A stretch of DNA of 64,000 nt, taken from NCBI GenBank assembly GCA_032716605.1, contig CM064552.1, forward strand, positions 12,043,386 through 12,107,385. The letters are read 5' to 3'. This DNA comes from Paralithodes platypus (Eukaryota; Arthropoda; Malacostraca; Decapoda; Lithodidae). Shown here one piece after another: positions 10,865 through 21,266 of the stretch. The notes beneath the pieces were generated by a model that saw only the letters and a list, made by a program, of their open reading frames with translations, did no database searches and was not told the origin of the DNA. Numbering within the stretch: position 1 is the stretch's first letter; every line of letters starts with the position of its first letter. The translations under genes were made by a program, and so were the position numbers.

Positions 10865-10920
10865 GGAAGGAAGAGGAGCGGGCCATGATGCAACAGATGC
10901 AGGCAGTATTTCAGAAACAG
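10865..10920 (+). CDS. brp: brp exon 2, alternative to exon 3 (phase 1 to 0)
   Basis: This 56-base exon follows GTGTTTCAG and precedes GTGCTG, a weak donor. With the last base of exon 1 it reads GKEEERAMMQQMQAVFQKQ, close to the insect Bruchpilot segment at this place, where the next residues are the LEE/LDE start of exon 5. It ends in phase 0. Splicing to exon 3 would shift the frame and hit a stop after four codons. Splicing to exon 5 (or exon 4) keeps the frame. It therefore looks like the insect-type member of a mutually exclusive pair. The weak donor fits regulated inclusion. A second possible donor inside (after 10905) is also phase 0 but would drop five residues. Confidence 0.85.
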
Positions 10921-11999
10921 GTGCTGCTTCCCTGGTCTTGTTATTTGCTACTACTATTACTATTATATGTTTCTTATTTATCATGCCATTATCATCATAA
11001 CTATGTCAAATTAAGCATAGCCGACACTGTAGTGCGGGGATGTGATGAGGCTAGTGAATTCCTGTAACGTGTACATACCAAAAAATGACTCTATCTGAGA
11101 GATATTTTGGTGCTCTTGAACTTGTCCAAATCACCTGGGAACTTTGGCAATCTTTTTTGGCGACTTTCTTCCACTTTCCGTTTCCCACTTGCTTCCTCTA
11201 TCACACAAATACTTAGACTAAAGTAATTTCTCACTCAGGACAAGTTCAAGAGTTAACATACATCATTAGCAGCTTTTTAAAACTATTGACATCCAAGTTG
11301 TTATCAGAATGCCTCTCACCTCCCTTGTTACTGCTCGGCCGCCTCCTGGTTCCAGCTGTGTCCCTGTATCAGCCTGCGTATGTTTATGTCCCACAACTCT
11401 GGCTGCCAGTAGCACAGTTTCCGGCTTCATGCATACCCCTTTATCTAGCATTTTATTCAAGAACACTCCAGATATTTTTTGTAAGATAGTAAAGTATGTG
11501 GCCAGCATAGCAAAAATTTCAGACAAACCAGTTGGCATTGAGTTGTGGGACTCAGGGTGTAGATTTTGGGGAGGGTACGGGAAGCGGGCTGGACAAGATC
11601 CCTATTCACCTTCATATTATGACTATGCAGGTGTACTTGTTCTATTCATGTTTACTTACACTTGCCTCAGACAGACCCACTTCTTGTATATCACAGTATG
11701 CCAACACTCATTATATTCCTGAGATATTATATTTGTGTTAAACCTTAAACATAATCATTACATCCAATTTCCTGTAACTTCCTACCATCCTTTAATTTCC
11801 CGATTATAGTACCCTGAACCCTATCATATGTGACCTTACTCCAGTCCTCTTCCGCCCCCCGAGGGTGAGGCTTGCTGGTCCCGCCTCCCCCTCCCCCTCA
11901 CCCTGCAGTAGGCTAGAGAGAACGTGTGGCCGTGCTGAGTGTCGGCTGTAGCGCCCGCCTCTGCCACATGATTGATGGCACTGTTGCATGTTGTTATAG
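10921..11999 (+). other. Intron between the two alternative exons
   Basis: No TE or tandem repeat is obvious. Several incidental frames cross it but none resembles a known domain. It could hold splice-regulatory elements, which I cannot identify by eye. Confidence 0.45.
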
Positions 12000-12136
12000 G
12001 TGATAAAAATATAGATGAGGAAGGGTCAGTAGAGTTGGAACAAACGCGGGCGCGCCTTGTGGACACCCAGAATGAACTGGATCGTGTGAGGGAAACTCTG
12101 AACCATCGGGAAGATGACTGTGAGAAGCTTCGACAG
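12000..12136 (+). CDS. brp: brp exon 3, alternative to exon 2 (phase 1 to 0)
   Basis: This 137-base exon follows TTGTTATAG (a poor pyrimidine tract) and precedes a strong GTGAGT donor. With the last base of exon 1 it reads GDKNIDEEGSVELEQTRARL, VDTQNELDRVRETL and NHREDDCEKLRQ, a heptad coiled coil. It occupies the place of the EEDHERTRRL..LREE coil in vertebrate ERC proteins and has similar spacing. It begins with the last two bases of a glycine codon, as exon 2 does, so both can follow exon 1. If read in phase 0 after exon 2 it gives V-I-K-I-stop (TAG at 12012-12014). It ends in phase 0, compatible with exon 4 or 5. Confidence 0.85.
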
Positions 12137-15100
12137 GTGAGTAATGTGTCGTTCCCCCTTTTTTTGAGGTGGCAGGTCGGGCTGCCCCAGCCTCTTTAAA
12201 ATCAGTGATGCCACTATTGGCAATGAGTTGAGAATCAGTGTGACCCGTCCCGCCTGGCACCCCCCGGGGAGCCAGGCCTGGGGTGTGTGGTCAGCAGGAG
12301 TGGTTGGGTGGGTCACTGGGTGAAGCAAGAAAGTGAGGGCTAGTGTGGGAGGGGAGGGAGGGGGGCAGCCCGACCCACACACCTGTGGTCCGACCGTCAA
12401 CAGCAGCCGCCCGGGCAGGGAGTCCGCCCCCGCCAGCCTGGTCACCCCCACCTGCGCCGCCACCCACGCCCAGCTCACCCGGCTTAACCCGCCTCACACC
12501 GAGCTCTTAGCATCTTGACTTGCAGTAGCTGGAAGTCGTGGGATCTTACTCACAGCGAAAAGTGACGATAAATAAAATAAAATTATCTATAACTATATTA
12601 TCATACATCTATGAAAAAGTAAATTTTCAACCAAAGTTGCAATTGATTGATCTGATTATAAATTGTATTTTAGTTCATCTTTTCTTATGAAAGCATATTG
12701 TATTCCTTAAAAGCACAGTGCTGTGTTAGTGAGCGCTCTCCTTAAGGAATGAAGTCCTTGACTTGGTTTCAGTGACCTGCCTGACAGACTGACTAGGTAC
12801 CGCTGCCGCGTCCGTGGTGAGGGATGCCAAGTGCCCGGGTATAGGTAGACTCCTGCCCGGGATAAAGTAGACTGTACCCGAGTATCATACCTCTTACCTT
12901 GCTTCATAAAGAAATTAGAGTAACTAGCTTGCAAGGTAAGGGTTGACAAGCACCATTGGGGAGGCCTCGACGCCTTTTTCAAGCTGGTGCTTGTGGACCA
13001 AATAAAAGCGAGACACCGCTAGAGTAGAGCCAAGACCTTCCTCAGTAGTTGTAGAGTTTGAACTGGGAAGTAAAGTCAAAGGCCAGATACCACAGTCACT
13101 ACCACTCGTCTCCATAGTCCGTCTGCAGCCAACATTGGTTAAATCACAATATCAAATTAAAGCCCCAGTTGCACAATCACTTTAGTGGTGGCTGTATTTG
13201 AGTCACAGTAGCAGAGTAAAATAATACATTCTGGTGATTCCTGTTATCTGACAATTTTCACCTTCATTATGACAGTGCTGGATCATGTTGTAAATATTCT
13301 TGTATAGTCACATCAAAATCTGAATAAATGACACAAATATCTCATAAGTGCCTAATTTATATTAGTGAGTACTAGACTCCGATACAACCAAACGCTTAAG
13401 TTAATTGTGTGACTGGGGCTTTATTAGAGTGCTGGTAACTGTGGCCTGGTCAAGAATACTTCCCAGAATAGAGTCTCTATGTACTCGGGTATATGTAGAC
13501 TTGTGCTGCCACACCCACCCACCACTAGACCTGCTAGAGAGAAGGATTCTGGTTAACTAACCGACAATGTCAAATCTCGGTAATGGGTAGATAACTCTCA
13601 TCTACCGTTAGAAAATGAAAAAATAATTCTCTCGTATAGAAATATCTTTAATATGTACTATCTTCCGACATACTATCCTATAGATTTGTAGAATCTCCCT
13701 TCATTATTTGTATTTTGAGAAGTAAATAATTAATAATTAAAGTAAATGTACTTGATGAAATAGCTTAACATAATAAAACCCTTGATGAACAGCTATCTTT
13801 CGACAGTATAATTTTTGTTAATATAATGTATTGTTTCAGTATTCAGTAGGATGATCTTGCTTAAAACTTGATATTTTCTTGTATTAAGGTGCCTGCTCAT
13901 TGTTCAGTGCCTTTCAGATGTAGAAAAAGCTGGCTTGCTCTCATAATTCACCCTTGCTCAGAAATACGTACTGTGCCTCAACTTTCTTGTAAGCGCTTGA
14001 TGATAGGCATCCCTTTTATCACCATTAACTAAAATTAGCCATAGATGTAAACCTTGATCAAGACGTGGTACTAGACCTGTGCGTCCCATCACTCATCTGT
14101 CACTGTAGTGGCTTGAGCTGTAGTCCACCCTGATCCTCAACTGCACTGCACTACCATCAGCCAGTAAACTGTGTCCTTCTGACTAGAGCAAAAGACCGAG
14201 AGTGAAAGGTGTTGAGAGAAGAGAGAAAGAGACTGGCCCTCACTACGGACTAATACCCTTGTCCTAGATATGGTGCTCAATGTTAACTCGAAGACTCACG
14301 CTTCTTGCTGTTGGCCTTGCTACCTGCATGATCCGTCTGTCCAACATCCAGTTTGAAGTCTGCCATAATTAGCTGTTGTTAGTGTTTGTGTGTGTTTCTA
14401 CGCGTGTTTGTCTGTCTGACGATCATCTGTGACATAGACAGCTAACAATATCCCAAACAGCTGTCTAGGACAGATGTGAGGTGCTATACTGTGTCCAGAC
14501 TCTGGTTGCCGTGATGAACTCTCGACATTATTCTGGTAATTTTGCATAAGACAAGGAGTTAGTAGTCCTGCTTAATTGAAGAGCCTGCATAAGAACAAGA
14601 CTATTACTGCAAGGTTTCCATCATTAAGATGACCTCTTCAGATCCTGAATCAGTGAGTTAATGCCATTCCATAAGGGTATGAAAAATAGTCACAGATTGT
14701 CATGTGATGACTCTTCCTCACCTAGGGTTCAATATCTTGACTCCAATATTTGTAAATTATTATGCAATGGCCCTTTAAATTTGTAAAGTGAGATAAGACC
14801 AGTTGACCCAAAAAATCATAATAATTAAAATCTAAAAACAACCCTGTGTGGTGACCCCAGTTAATATAAGAAGCTGTGTGGTGACCCCAGTGATTCAGAT
14901 TTTTGTATTGGAACCACAATTGGCTAGGAATGCTGTGCTTATGATTGACCTAATGAGAGAGTAGGTCTGATTACTTTTGTGGTGTGGGTGTCCACTGTCA
15001 GCACTTCCTTTCCCTTCTCCCTGTAGTGCAAGTGTTGAGTTGCTCCCTCAACCCTACAGCAACACCTGACTGTACGATGCACTACAAATGTAGTCTTAAT

Positions 15101-15359
15101 TTAACACAAAATCTCGCTATTTCAAGTATATTAAGTTCAAAACTGGTGGTTACTTTATCTATAAACGAATACAATGCTACTACCACAGCTTCTGACAATT
15201 TATGAAGTGTCAGTGCCACTGGACGGGTGCCAGTGCGTCAGAGTTGCTGTGCGGGTGTGAGCGGATAGAGTGTTAGCCATGTAGGTGCGGCAGTAGTGTT
15301 GCCTGCGGGTGAAGTGAGCGGGTGTGGCCTGGGGTTGACGGGTGTGGGTGTGGCTGCAG
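12137..15359 (+). other. Intron with one MITE (13158-13423)
   Basis: The first 400 bases are GC-rich and hold antisense frames that I regard as chance. The MITE is listed separately. The rest has no exon-like block. The region just upstream of exon 4 is purine/GT-rich rather than pyrimidine-rich, an unusual setting for an acceptor. Confidence 0.45.
13158..13423. mobile_element. MITE family R (TAAAGCC..TCACAC ends), copy 1
   Basis: 266 bp with inverted ends TAAAGCCCCAGTTGCACAAT and ATTGTGTGACTGGGGCTTTA. The end motif TAAAGCC, a short spacer, then TCACAC recurs in copies at 50681-50896, 56128-56344 and 57482-57719, with weaker ones at 48505-48750 and near 22990-23056 and 58600. Confidence 0.7.
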
Positions 15360-15698
15360 GAGGCTCTGGAAGTGGCTGAGCGGCTGCGGCGCGAGCACGA
15401 CCATAACTTCGGGGGGTCGTGGGGGTTCAACGGCCCTGCTGCTGGCGACCCCGGTACCTCGGCCACTCTGACGGCGCTGCTGGAGACCAAGGATGCGCGA
15501 ATCCTTTCGCTGGAACGTGAAGTGGCACTTCTGGAGGGGGAGGTGGCTATGGCCAGAGAGGCCGGTGGGGTGGGTCTAGGGAGCATACTACCTGGCTCTC
15601 GCTGGGGATCACGAGCCTCCCTAGTCACTCCGCCCCCCACGGATGACTCTCGCCTCCTCCAGGTGCTACAAGAAAGGGAACGCAAAGCAAAGTCGCAA
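15360..15698 (+). CDS. brp: brp exon 4, ERC-type coil plus Gly/Pro-rich linker
   Basis: 339 bases (113 codons, phase 0 to 0), bordered by GGCTGCAG and GTAAGT. It starts EALEVAERLRREHDHNFGG. A Gly/Ala/Pro-rich linker follows, then the coiled coil LTALLETKDARILSLERE and VALLEGEVAMARE, a second linker rich in Gly, Ser and Pro (GSILPGSRWGSRASLVTPPP), and a final RLLQVLQERERKAKSQ. The TALLETKDARILSLERE segment corresponds to the vertebrate ERC segment LQTVIEMKDSKISSMER. Being 0-0 it can be skipped. A pyrimidine-rich stretch ending CTCCTCCAG at 15662 is a possible internal acceptor that would keep only the last 12 codons. GC content is much higher than in the flanking introns. Confidence 0.88.
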
Positions 15699-16788
15699 GT
15701 AAGTCGGGCTACCTGCAGGCGTCACAGGAAGCCGCTAGGCCAGCTACTGCGCAGTCAGGCTTACTTAGCAACATTAAAAGTGATATATAATCTCCAACTG
15801 AGAGTGTGGTTATCCACTACAGGTGTAAAAAAAAATTATTGTTTCAAGAGTCACTGGCTGTTGCAGCATAGTGGCTTGGCGGCCTCGTGTTGCCACATGT
15901 GACGTTGTGGGTACCCAGAGTCAGTGAACACAATACATACATGCAATTACAAGGAAACTGAGAATGTCATCACAATAATTAAGCAAAATATATGTACTTT
16001 TCTTGTAATTGCTATTTTCAAAACAAAGTATTTGTAGAACACCAATTTAACTTTGGATAATAAAGCAGTTAACCTGTACTAATACCGAGGTAAGTTAGCA
16101 CCTAACGACGGCGCTCCCGTCTTTACTTGCTCCAGCTGCATGGTATACCAACACTGATTTTTCTTACGCTGAAGTGAGCCCCGCACGTCCCACTAGTGAT
16201 GTGAAGGCATGAGCGCTGTGTGGGGCGGGCGGGGTGAGGGGGGAGGGAGGGGAGGAGGGACCCATACTAAGGCTCCTTCCCCCTCCCTCCCTCACTCACC
16301 TCACACTTTTCATATCATGGTTACATACTCATATTGCTGAGTACTGCCAATTTTTTTATATATCCATTGAGATCGCTACAGTGAAACATTTTTTTTCATA
16401 CTAGAGTAGACCTGGGTTACTGTTGGTGTTGTCGTGATGCAGCCTAGGTAGTTCAATTCATGTGTTGACAAATTACAAACCTGTAATTTTTTCAATAGTA
16501 TTTTTAAATAATTATGTGTAAGTATTGTCTGTATAAATGCGTTGTGCACTGACTGTGCTTGGGATGCTTGTGAATGAACAGTTGAGTACATTTTTAACAT
16601 TATTAATAGAGATTGTTGCCATAATGAACTAAATGTATTAGTTTATGCAGTATTATATATTTACATGTCACTTGAGTTCAGTGGAGCAGTTAATTTAATT
16701 TATTATATTTGTTTAGTTTATTTCAGTTTATGTGTGCCTTTGTTGGTGTATGAGAGAGGGAGAGAGAGAAAAAAGTCTGGCTATATAA

Positions 16789-16871
<83 letters not shown>

Positions 16872-17119
16872 CATACATACATACATACATACATACATAC
16901 ATACATACATACATACATACATACATACATACATACATACATACATACATACATACATACATACATACATACATACATACATGCATGTGTGTGTGTATGT
17001 GAGAAAGAGATAATATGAGACATAGCGAGTGAGTCAGTGTGAATATAGATGTAAAGTAACTGTGTGTGAAATAGAGAAAGGTAGAAAACTAGAGCTAGAG
17101 CAAGCAAGACTGATCTAAT

Positions 17120-17150
<31 letters not shown>

Positions 17151-17355
17151 ATATATGAGCAGCACCTGTACAGTAGCATAAACCGCCTGCCACTGTACTT
17201 CTATACATGTCCCTCAAAACCCCTCACGCTTGTAGCTCAGTCTGTTACTATTAGCCTATAAACCCGAACACCATACCGCCCGTACCACTTTACTAACTTA
17301 ACTCCCCCTCACCCTTTCCCCATCCAACCACCAAAAAACAACAACAAACCTTTAG
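15699..17355 (+). other. Intron with compound microsatellite
   Basis: A GA/CT-rich patch lies at about 16220-16300. The compound microsatellite at 16791-16983 is listed separately, and (GA)n occurs at 17119-17150. No other exon is visible. The acceptor of exon 5 is preceded by an A/C-rich CAACAACAAACC. Confidence 0.5.
16791..16983. repeat. Compound (TA)n-(TACA)n microsatellite
   Basis: About 70 bases of (TA)n (16797-16866) pass directly into about 116 bases of (CATA)n to 16982. Frames reading HTYIHTYI or MYVCMYVC are produced by the repeat and are not genes. Confidence 0.95.
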
Positions 17356-17523
17356 CTGGAGGAATCGCGACTAGAAATCCAGAGGCGAGACCAAGAGATC
17401 CTCGCTCTCTCTGCCAAGATGAAGACTTTGGAGGAACAGCATTCGGACTACCAGCGCCACATTACCGTGCTGAAGGAGTCCCTGTGTGCTAAGGAGGAAC
17501 ACTACAACATGCTTCAGGCAGAC
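17356..17523 (+). CDS. brp: brp exon 5 (168 bp, phase 0 to 0)
   Basis: 56 codons between ACCTTTAG and GTGAGT. The translation includes LEESRLEIQRRDQEILA, LSAKMKTLEEQHSDYQ and RHITVLKESLCAKEEHYN, ending MLQAD. It is nearly identical to the insect Bruchpilot block with LEIQRRDQEILA, KMKTLEEQH.DYQRHI and VLKESLCAKEEHYNMLQ, and recognisably related to vertebrate ERC (HIEVLKESLTAKEQR). An in-frame TAG forms part of the acceptor itself, so intron retention would terminate translation. Coding content equals exactly eight heptads. The next exon is 32 kb away. Confidence 0.96.
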
Positions 17524-18662
17524 GTGAGTGTATATGTGTAACTGTCAATGTGCTTGGAGAGGATCGGTAGACTTATGAAACGTGTATCTGTGAAACGTGC
17601 TAGAGACTAGATATTTGGTCATGTCCTGTGTGACGCGAGAAAAATGGTAGAAACTTTTCATTGCCTCTTTTGTAATGCATTTTTGTGACGAGAAATTCTG
17701 TAGAAACTTTGCAATATCTCTTTAATTTCTGTAACTTGATAGATTCATAGAAGTTCTGCATTGCCTGTTTAACCTGATAGAGATTCTTTAGAAACAGTAA
17801 TTCCTCACGATAGACTGTAGAAACTTCTTAATGCCTGTGTCACTTAAAACAAATTGTAGTACCTTTCTTATATCTGTGTAATATGATGATGACTGTAGTA
17901 GAATGTGTGTGTGTCGTAATGGAGGTTATAGCAGTAACATTGATCTTGATATTCATTCTTAGTCACTAAAAACCTATCTGGTGTGAGGTGTGTAGTTATG
18001 AACCCTCCCTGTTTCACTCCATCAGTTTCGAGATTTGAAGATGTTTCACCTCATTAGTTTGGCGATTATAAAATGCTTCGCCACATGCTTTCATTAATTT
18101 CATTGGGAGGTGTTTGGTGTTGGGAGTGAAATAAATAAATTAGATTATTATAATTATCTGGGCGAGCGATAGCAAGCCTGCAATAAAGGAGGTCATGTTC
18201 CTACCGAAAAATGTACATGTGTAGCTTCAAAAGGATCTGGATGGAGTATTTTGATTGAAAGGGGTCTGGGTAGGCGTTCTAGTGTAACCAGGGATATATT
18301 GTATATTAAATATATTATAAAAAGAGTAAAGGAAAGTATAAATGTATTATAATATACAGTATATTGATTATAACTAAAATGGCTTAGATATACTCCTAAC
18401 TGGTTAAGAATGAGTTAGTGTGGATTATAAACTCAGTCTGGGGTTAATGATTAAGGAGATACTAAATGGAGACTTAGACTAATATACAAGTAGGTTATGG
18501 GGCTTGGCCAATATTAAGTCTAAGAGTCAGGCTTAGAGTACAATAATAATGATGGGAGAAGGGATGTCAGCAGGAGAGGTATTAGAGTGTAACCTTCCTT
18601 ATCACAGTGCCCTGGTTAGAGTGAGGTCTTGCCTGGCTCCTACCGTGAGCTTCAGGCAGTTG
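17524..18662 (+). repeat. Start of 32-kb intron; decayed tandem repeat
   Basis: Between about 17620 and 17890 a unit of roughly 55-60 bp, containing GTAGAAACTTTxxATTGCCT, recurs four or five times in worn form. A family P fragment (GGCGAGCGATAGCAAGCC) lies at about 18160-18225. No coding sequence is seen. Confidence 0.5.
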
Positions 18663-18876
18663 CTATAGTCTATTCGCTGTAAGTAGGCGAGAAATCATGA
18701 CCTCTAACTTCTGTAACTAAAAAATGACTAGAGTAATCGAACTAATATTTCTACCATTTGGGAAGGTCAGTCAAGGAATAGGTGTGGAAATATACAGCCA
18801 ATTTGCTCTAGCCCCTTTTGAGTTACAGAGGATAGAGGTCATGATTTCTTGCCTAATTACAGCGAATAGACTATAG
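18663..18876. mobile_element. Foldback MITE, 214 bp
   Basis: Inverted arms of about 75 bp: CTATAGTCTATTCGCTGTAA, then GAAATCATGACCTCTA on the left, and TAGAGGTCATGATTTC, then TTACAGCGAATAGACTATAG on the right. No coding sequence. Confidence 0.8.
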
Positions 18877-19497
18877 GGGAGTTGTTATCTCAGCAGAAAG
18901 GAACTAGGTGGAACTGGGTTTTGTTATAAGAATTCACCATTCGGTCGTGTCTAAGGGGGAGAAGGTGTTTATATAGTGTAAGTATAAACAATTAAAATAA
19001 ACATATCAGTGTGATCAGTTTAACATAAGGATTATGGAGGTGAAGTTAAATATGTGATTATCTAAAGAGATTAGTAGGTTATACTTGGTTTACACTATAA
19101 TAAGGTGTAATACATATACATTATTATATATACATATCCGTAGAATGCTGATGGAACTCAGTATGGTCAAATAGTGACAGTTAGAGTGATAAGGAGTGAC
19201 AATAAGAGTGGGCATATATAATTAGAGTGAGTCTAGATTACATGCTATATACTGTATATTTAAGTGAGTGTAGTTTACATGCTATGGGGCAAACTAAAAA
19301 TGCATTGTTCGAAAATGACAAAATCTATCAGAAACCTCAATAATAATTAAACTAATTATGATAACAACCCCCACAACGTCGCACCAGATAGTGTTAACAG
19401 TAACGTTTGACTGTGTGAGGCTGCAGTATTTCTGGAACGTGGTGATCATTCTATGCAGTTGGTTTCTGTGTTTGCATATCCGAGAGTAGGTAATGTG
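18877..19497. other. Intron sequence, nothing recognised
   Basis: AT-rich with short TA/TAT-rich stretches. No feature supported. Confidence 0.45.
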
Positions 19498-20029
19498 TGG
19501 ATAAAAAACATTATCTGTGGAACAGCACTTTATTGACAACGTTTCACAGATAGCTTCATCAGGTCACTAACAAATACTGGTACCTAGGAGGCCTTGAATA
19601 TCCGTCATGACAGGTGGCGGTGGAGGGGTGCTGGGAGGGAGGAATGAGGAAGGACAGGGAGGGGGCAGACGCGTGGGGGGGGGGGGGGGGGAGGTGGGGA
19701 CTAGATATGGGTAATATACATCAGTAGGCACAAGTAAAATCAGATATACAAACATGCATTTTGTATGATTTTGTTTGTGCCTACTGATGTACTGTATATT
19801 ACCCATATCTAGTCTCCACCTCCCCTCCCCCCACGCTTCTGCCTCCTCCCTGTCCTTCCTCCTTCCTCCCTCCCAGCTGCCCACCCCCCCCCATCCCCAC
19901 CCCTCCACCGCCACCTGTCATGACGGATATTTAAGGCGTCCTAGGACCAGTATTTGTTAGTGACCTGATTAAGCTATCTGCGAAACTTTGTCAATAAAGT
20001 GCTCTTCCTCAGATGGTGTTTTTTATCCA
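19498..20029. repeat. Near-perfect 532-bp palindrome
   Basis: The two halves are inverted copies meeting near 19760. Shared blocks are GGATAAAAAACA, CACTTTATTGACAA, CAGATAGCTTCATCAGGTCA, CTAACAAATACTGG and CATCAGTAGGCACAAG, with matching poly-G and poly-C sections. The 12 bases TAGGTAATGTGT occur just left of it (19487-19498) and again at 20061-20072, a possible target duplication. It could be an inverted-duplicated retroelement or a foldback transposon. It has no believable gene. Confidence 0.8.
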
Positions 20030-20439
20030 TTCTGTCTACTTTTCAAGTACCACTCAACATTAGGTAATGTGTCTGTAATAAGTTCATTACTCTCGTTAGG
20101 GATTTTCTCATGTATAAAAGCATCCCTCTGCCAATAAATAAATAAATAAATAAATAAGTAAATCTGCCAAACAAAAAATAATAATAATAATAATATATAT
20201 CTATATCTAAAGAATAATAATCATATCTGCCAGGAACTCCCCACCCCCCACCCCCATGCCTGTTTCAAGACATATCCCAGCTACAGTTCTCATGCTTGTT
20301 GATATTTTAAGAAGCATGTTGCTTTGACTGAGCATGGCGTCCATAACATCGAACTTTCATTACTATTGCTTTATTTTTAATGTTTCTGATTGTAAAATTA
20401 ATATTACAGGTAATATTTTATTTTATTTTATTTTGTTAA

Positions 20440-20479
<40 letters not shown>

Positions 20480-20753
20480 CGTTAATTTGTTTATTTATTT
20501 TATCTATATTGACTATTTGAGAATGTATGCTACGAAGTCGAATTACCTTATATCAGTCATAGGTCTCATCACATATATGTAAGTAATATGATAGACGTGG
20601 GTAGCATAAAATCATTATGTTAGGTTAGATTATCTTGGATAATATGAGTTGGCCTAATGTAGTTTACTTAATAGGTTAGAAAGTAGGGTGGCAAATAGGG
20701 TTAATGTTACGGATTTTATTGAGAACGATATCAGAGGGAATATGTGGGAAATT
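20030..20753. repeat. Intron with (AAAT)n and (TTA)n
   Basis: (AAAT)n at about 20133-20160, (AAT)n near 20180-20195 and (ATT)n at 20436-20477. Otherwise featureless. Confidence 0.7.
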
Positions 20754-21266
20754 AGTTGAGTACAAGAAGGGATACAGGGATAATTGATTGAGTACGAAAA
20801 GGGATACGGGGATAATTGATTGGGTACAAGAAGGGATACGGGGATAATTGATTGAGTACAAGAAGGGATACGGGGATAATTGATTGAGTACAAGAAGGGA
20901 TACGGGGATAATTGATTGAGTACGAAAAGGGATACGGGGATAATTGATTGGGTACAAGAAGGGATACGGGGATAATTGATTGAGTACAAGAAGGGATACG
21001 GGGATAATTGATTGAGTACAAGAAGGGATACGGGGATAATTGATTGAGTACGAGAAGGGATACGGGGATAATTGATTGGGTACAAGAAGGGATACGGGGA
21101 TAATTAATTGGGTACAAGAAGGGATACGGGGATAATTGATTGAGTACAAGAAGGGATACGGGGATAATTGATTGAGTACAAGAAGGGATACGGGGATAAT
21201 TGATTGAGTACGAGAAGGGATACGGGGATAATTGATTGAGTACGAGAAGGGATACGGGGATAATTT
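20754..21266. repeat. 32-bp minisatellite, about 16 units
   Basis: Unit GAGTACAAGAAGGGATACGG followed by GGATAATTGATT, with spacing exactly 32 (for example GATACGGGG at 20803 and 20835). Units fall into AAGAAGG, AAAAGG and GAGAAGG variants and T/G alternatives at the join, arranged in a higher-order pattern. Because the unit has no stop on the minus strand and is not a multiple of three, antisense frames cycle through all phases (NYPRIPS, SIIPVSLL, NQLSPYPF). They are artefacts. Confidence 0.95.

Noticed and set aside
10921..11067. Extension of exon 2 through its donor (intron-retention protein tail)
   Set aside because: The tail is hydrophobic low-complexity and unlike the coiled-coil protein. 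The family alignment ends exactly at QKQ.
11832..12480. Minus-strand frames of 61-150 codons around exon 3
   Set aside because: GC-rich intron and exon 3 antisense, with no recognisable domain and overlapping open phases.
15200..15685. Minus-strand 161-codon frame
   Set aside because: Exact antisense of brp exon 4, a high-GC shadow.
20754..21266. CRISPR-like array (regular repeats about 32 bp)
   Set aside because: Units are contiguous without unique spacers, and the genome is eukaryotic.
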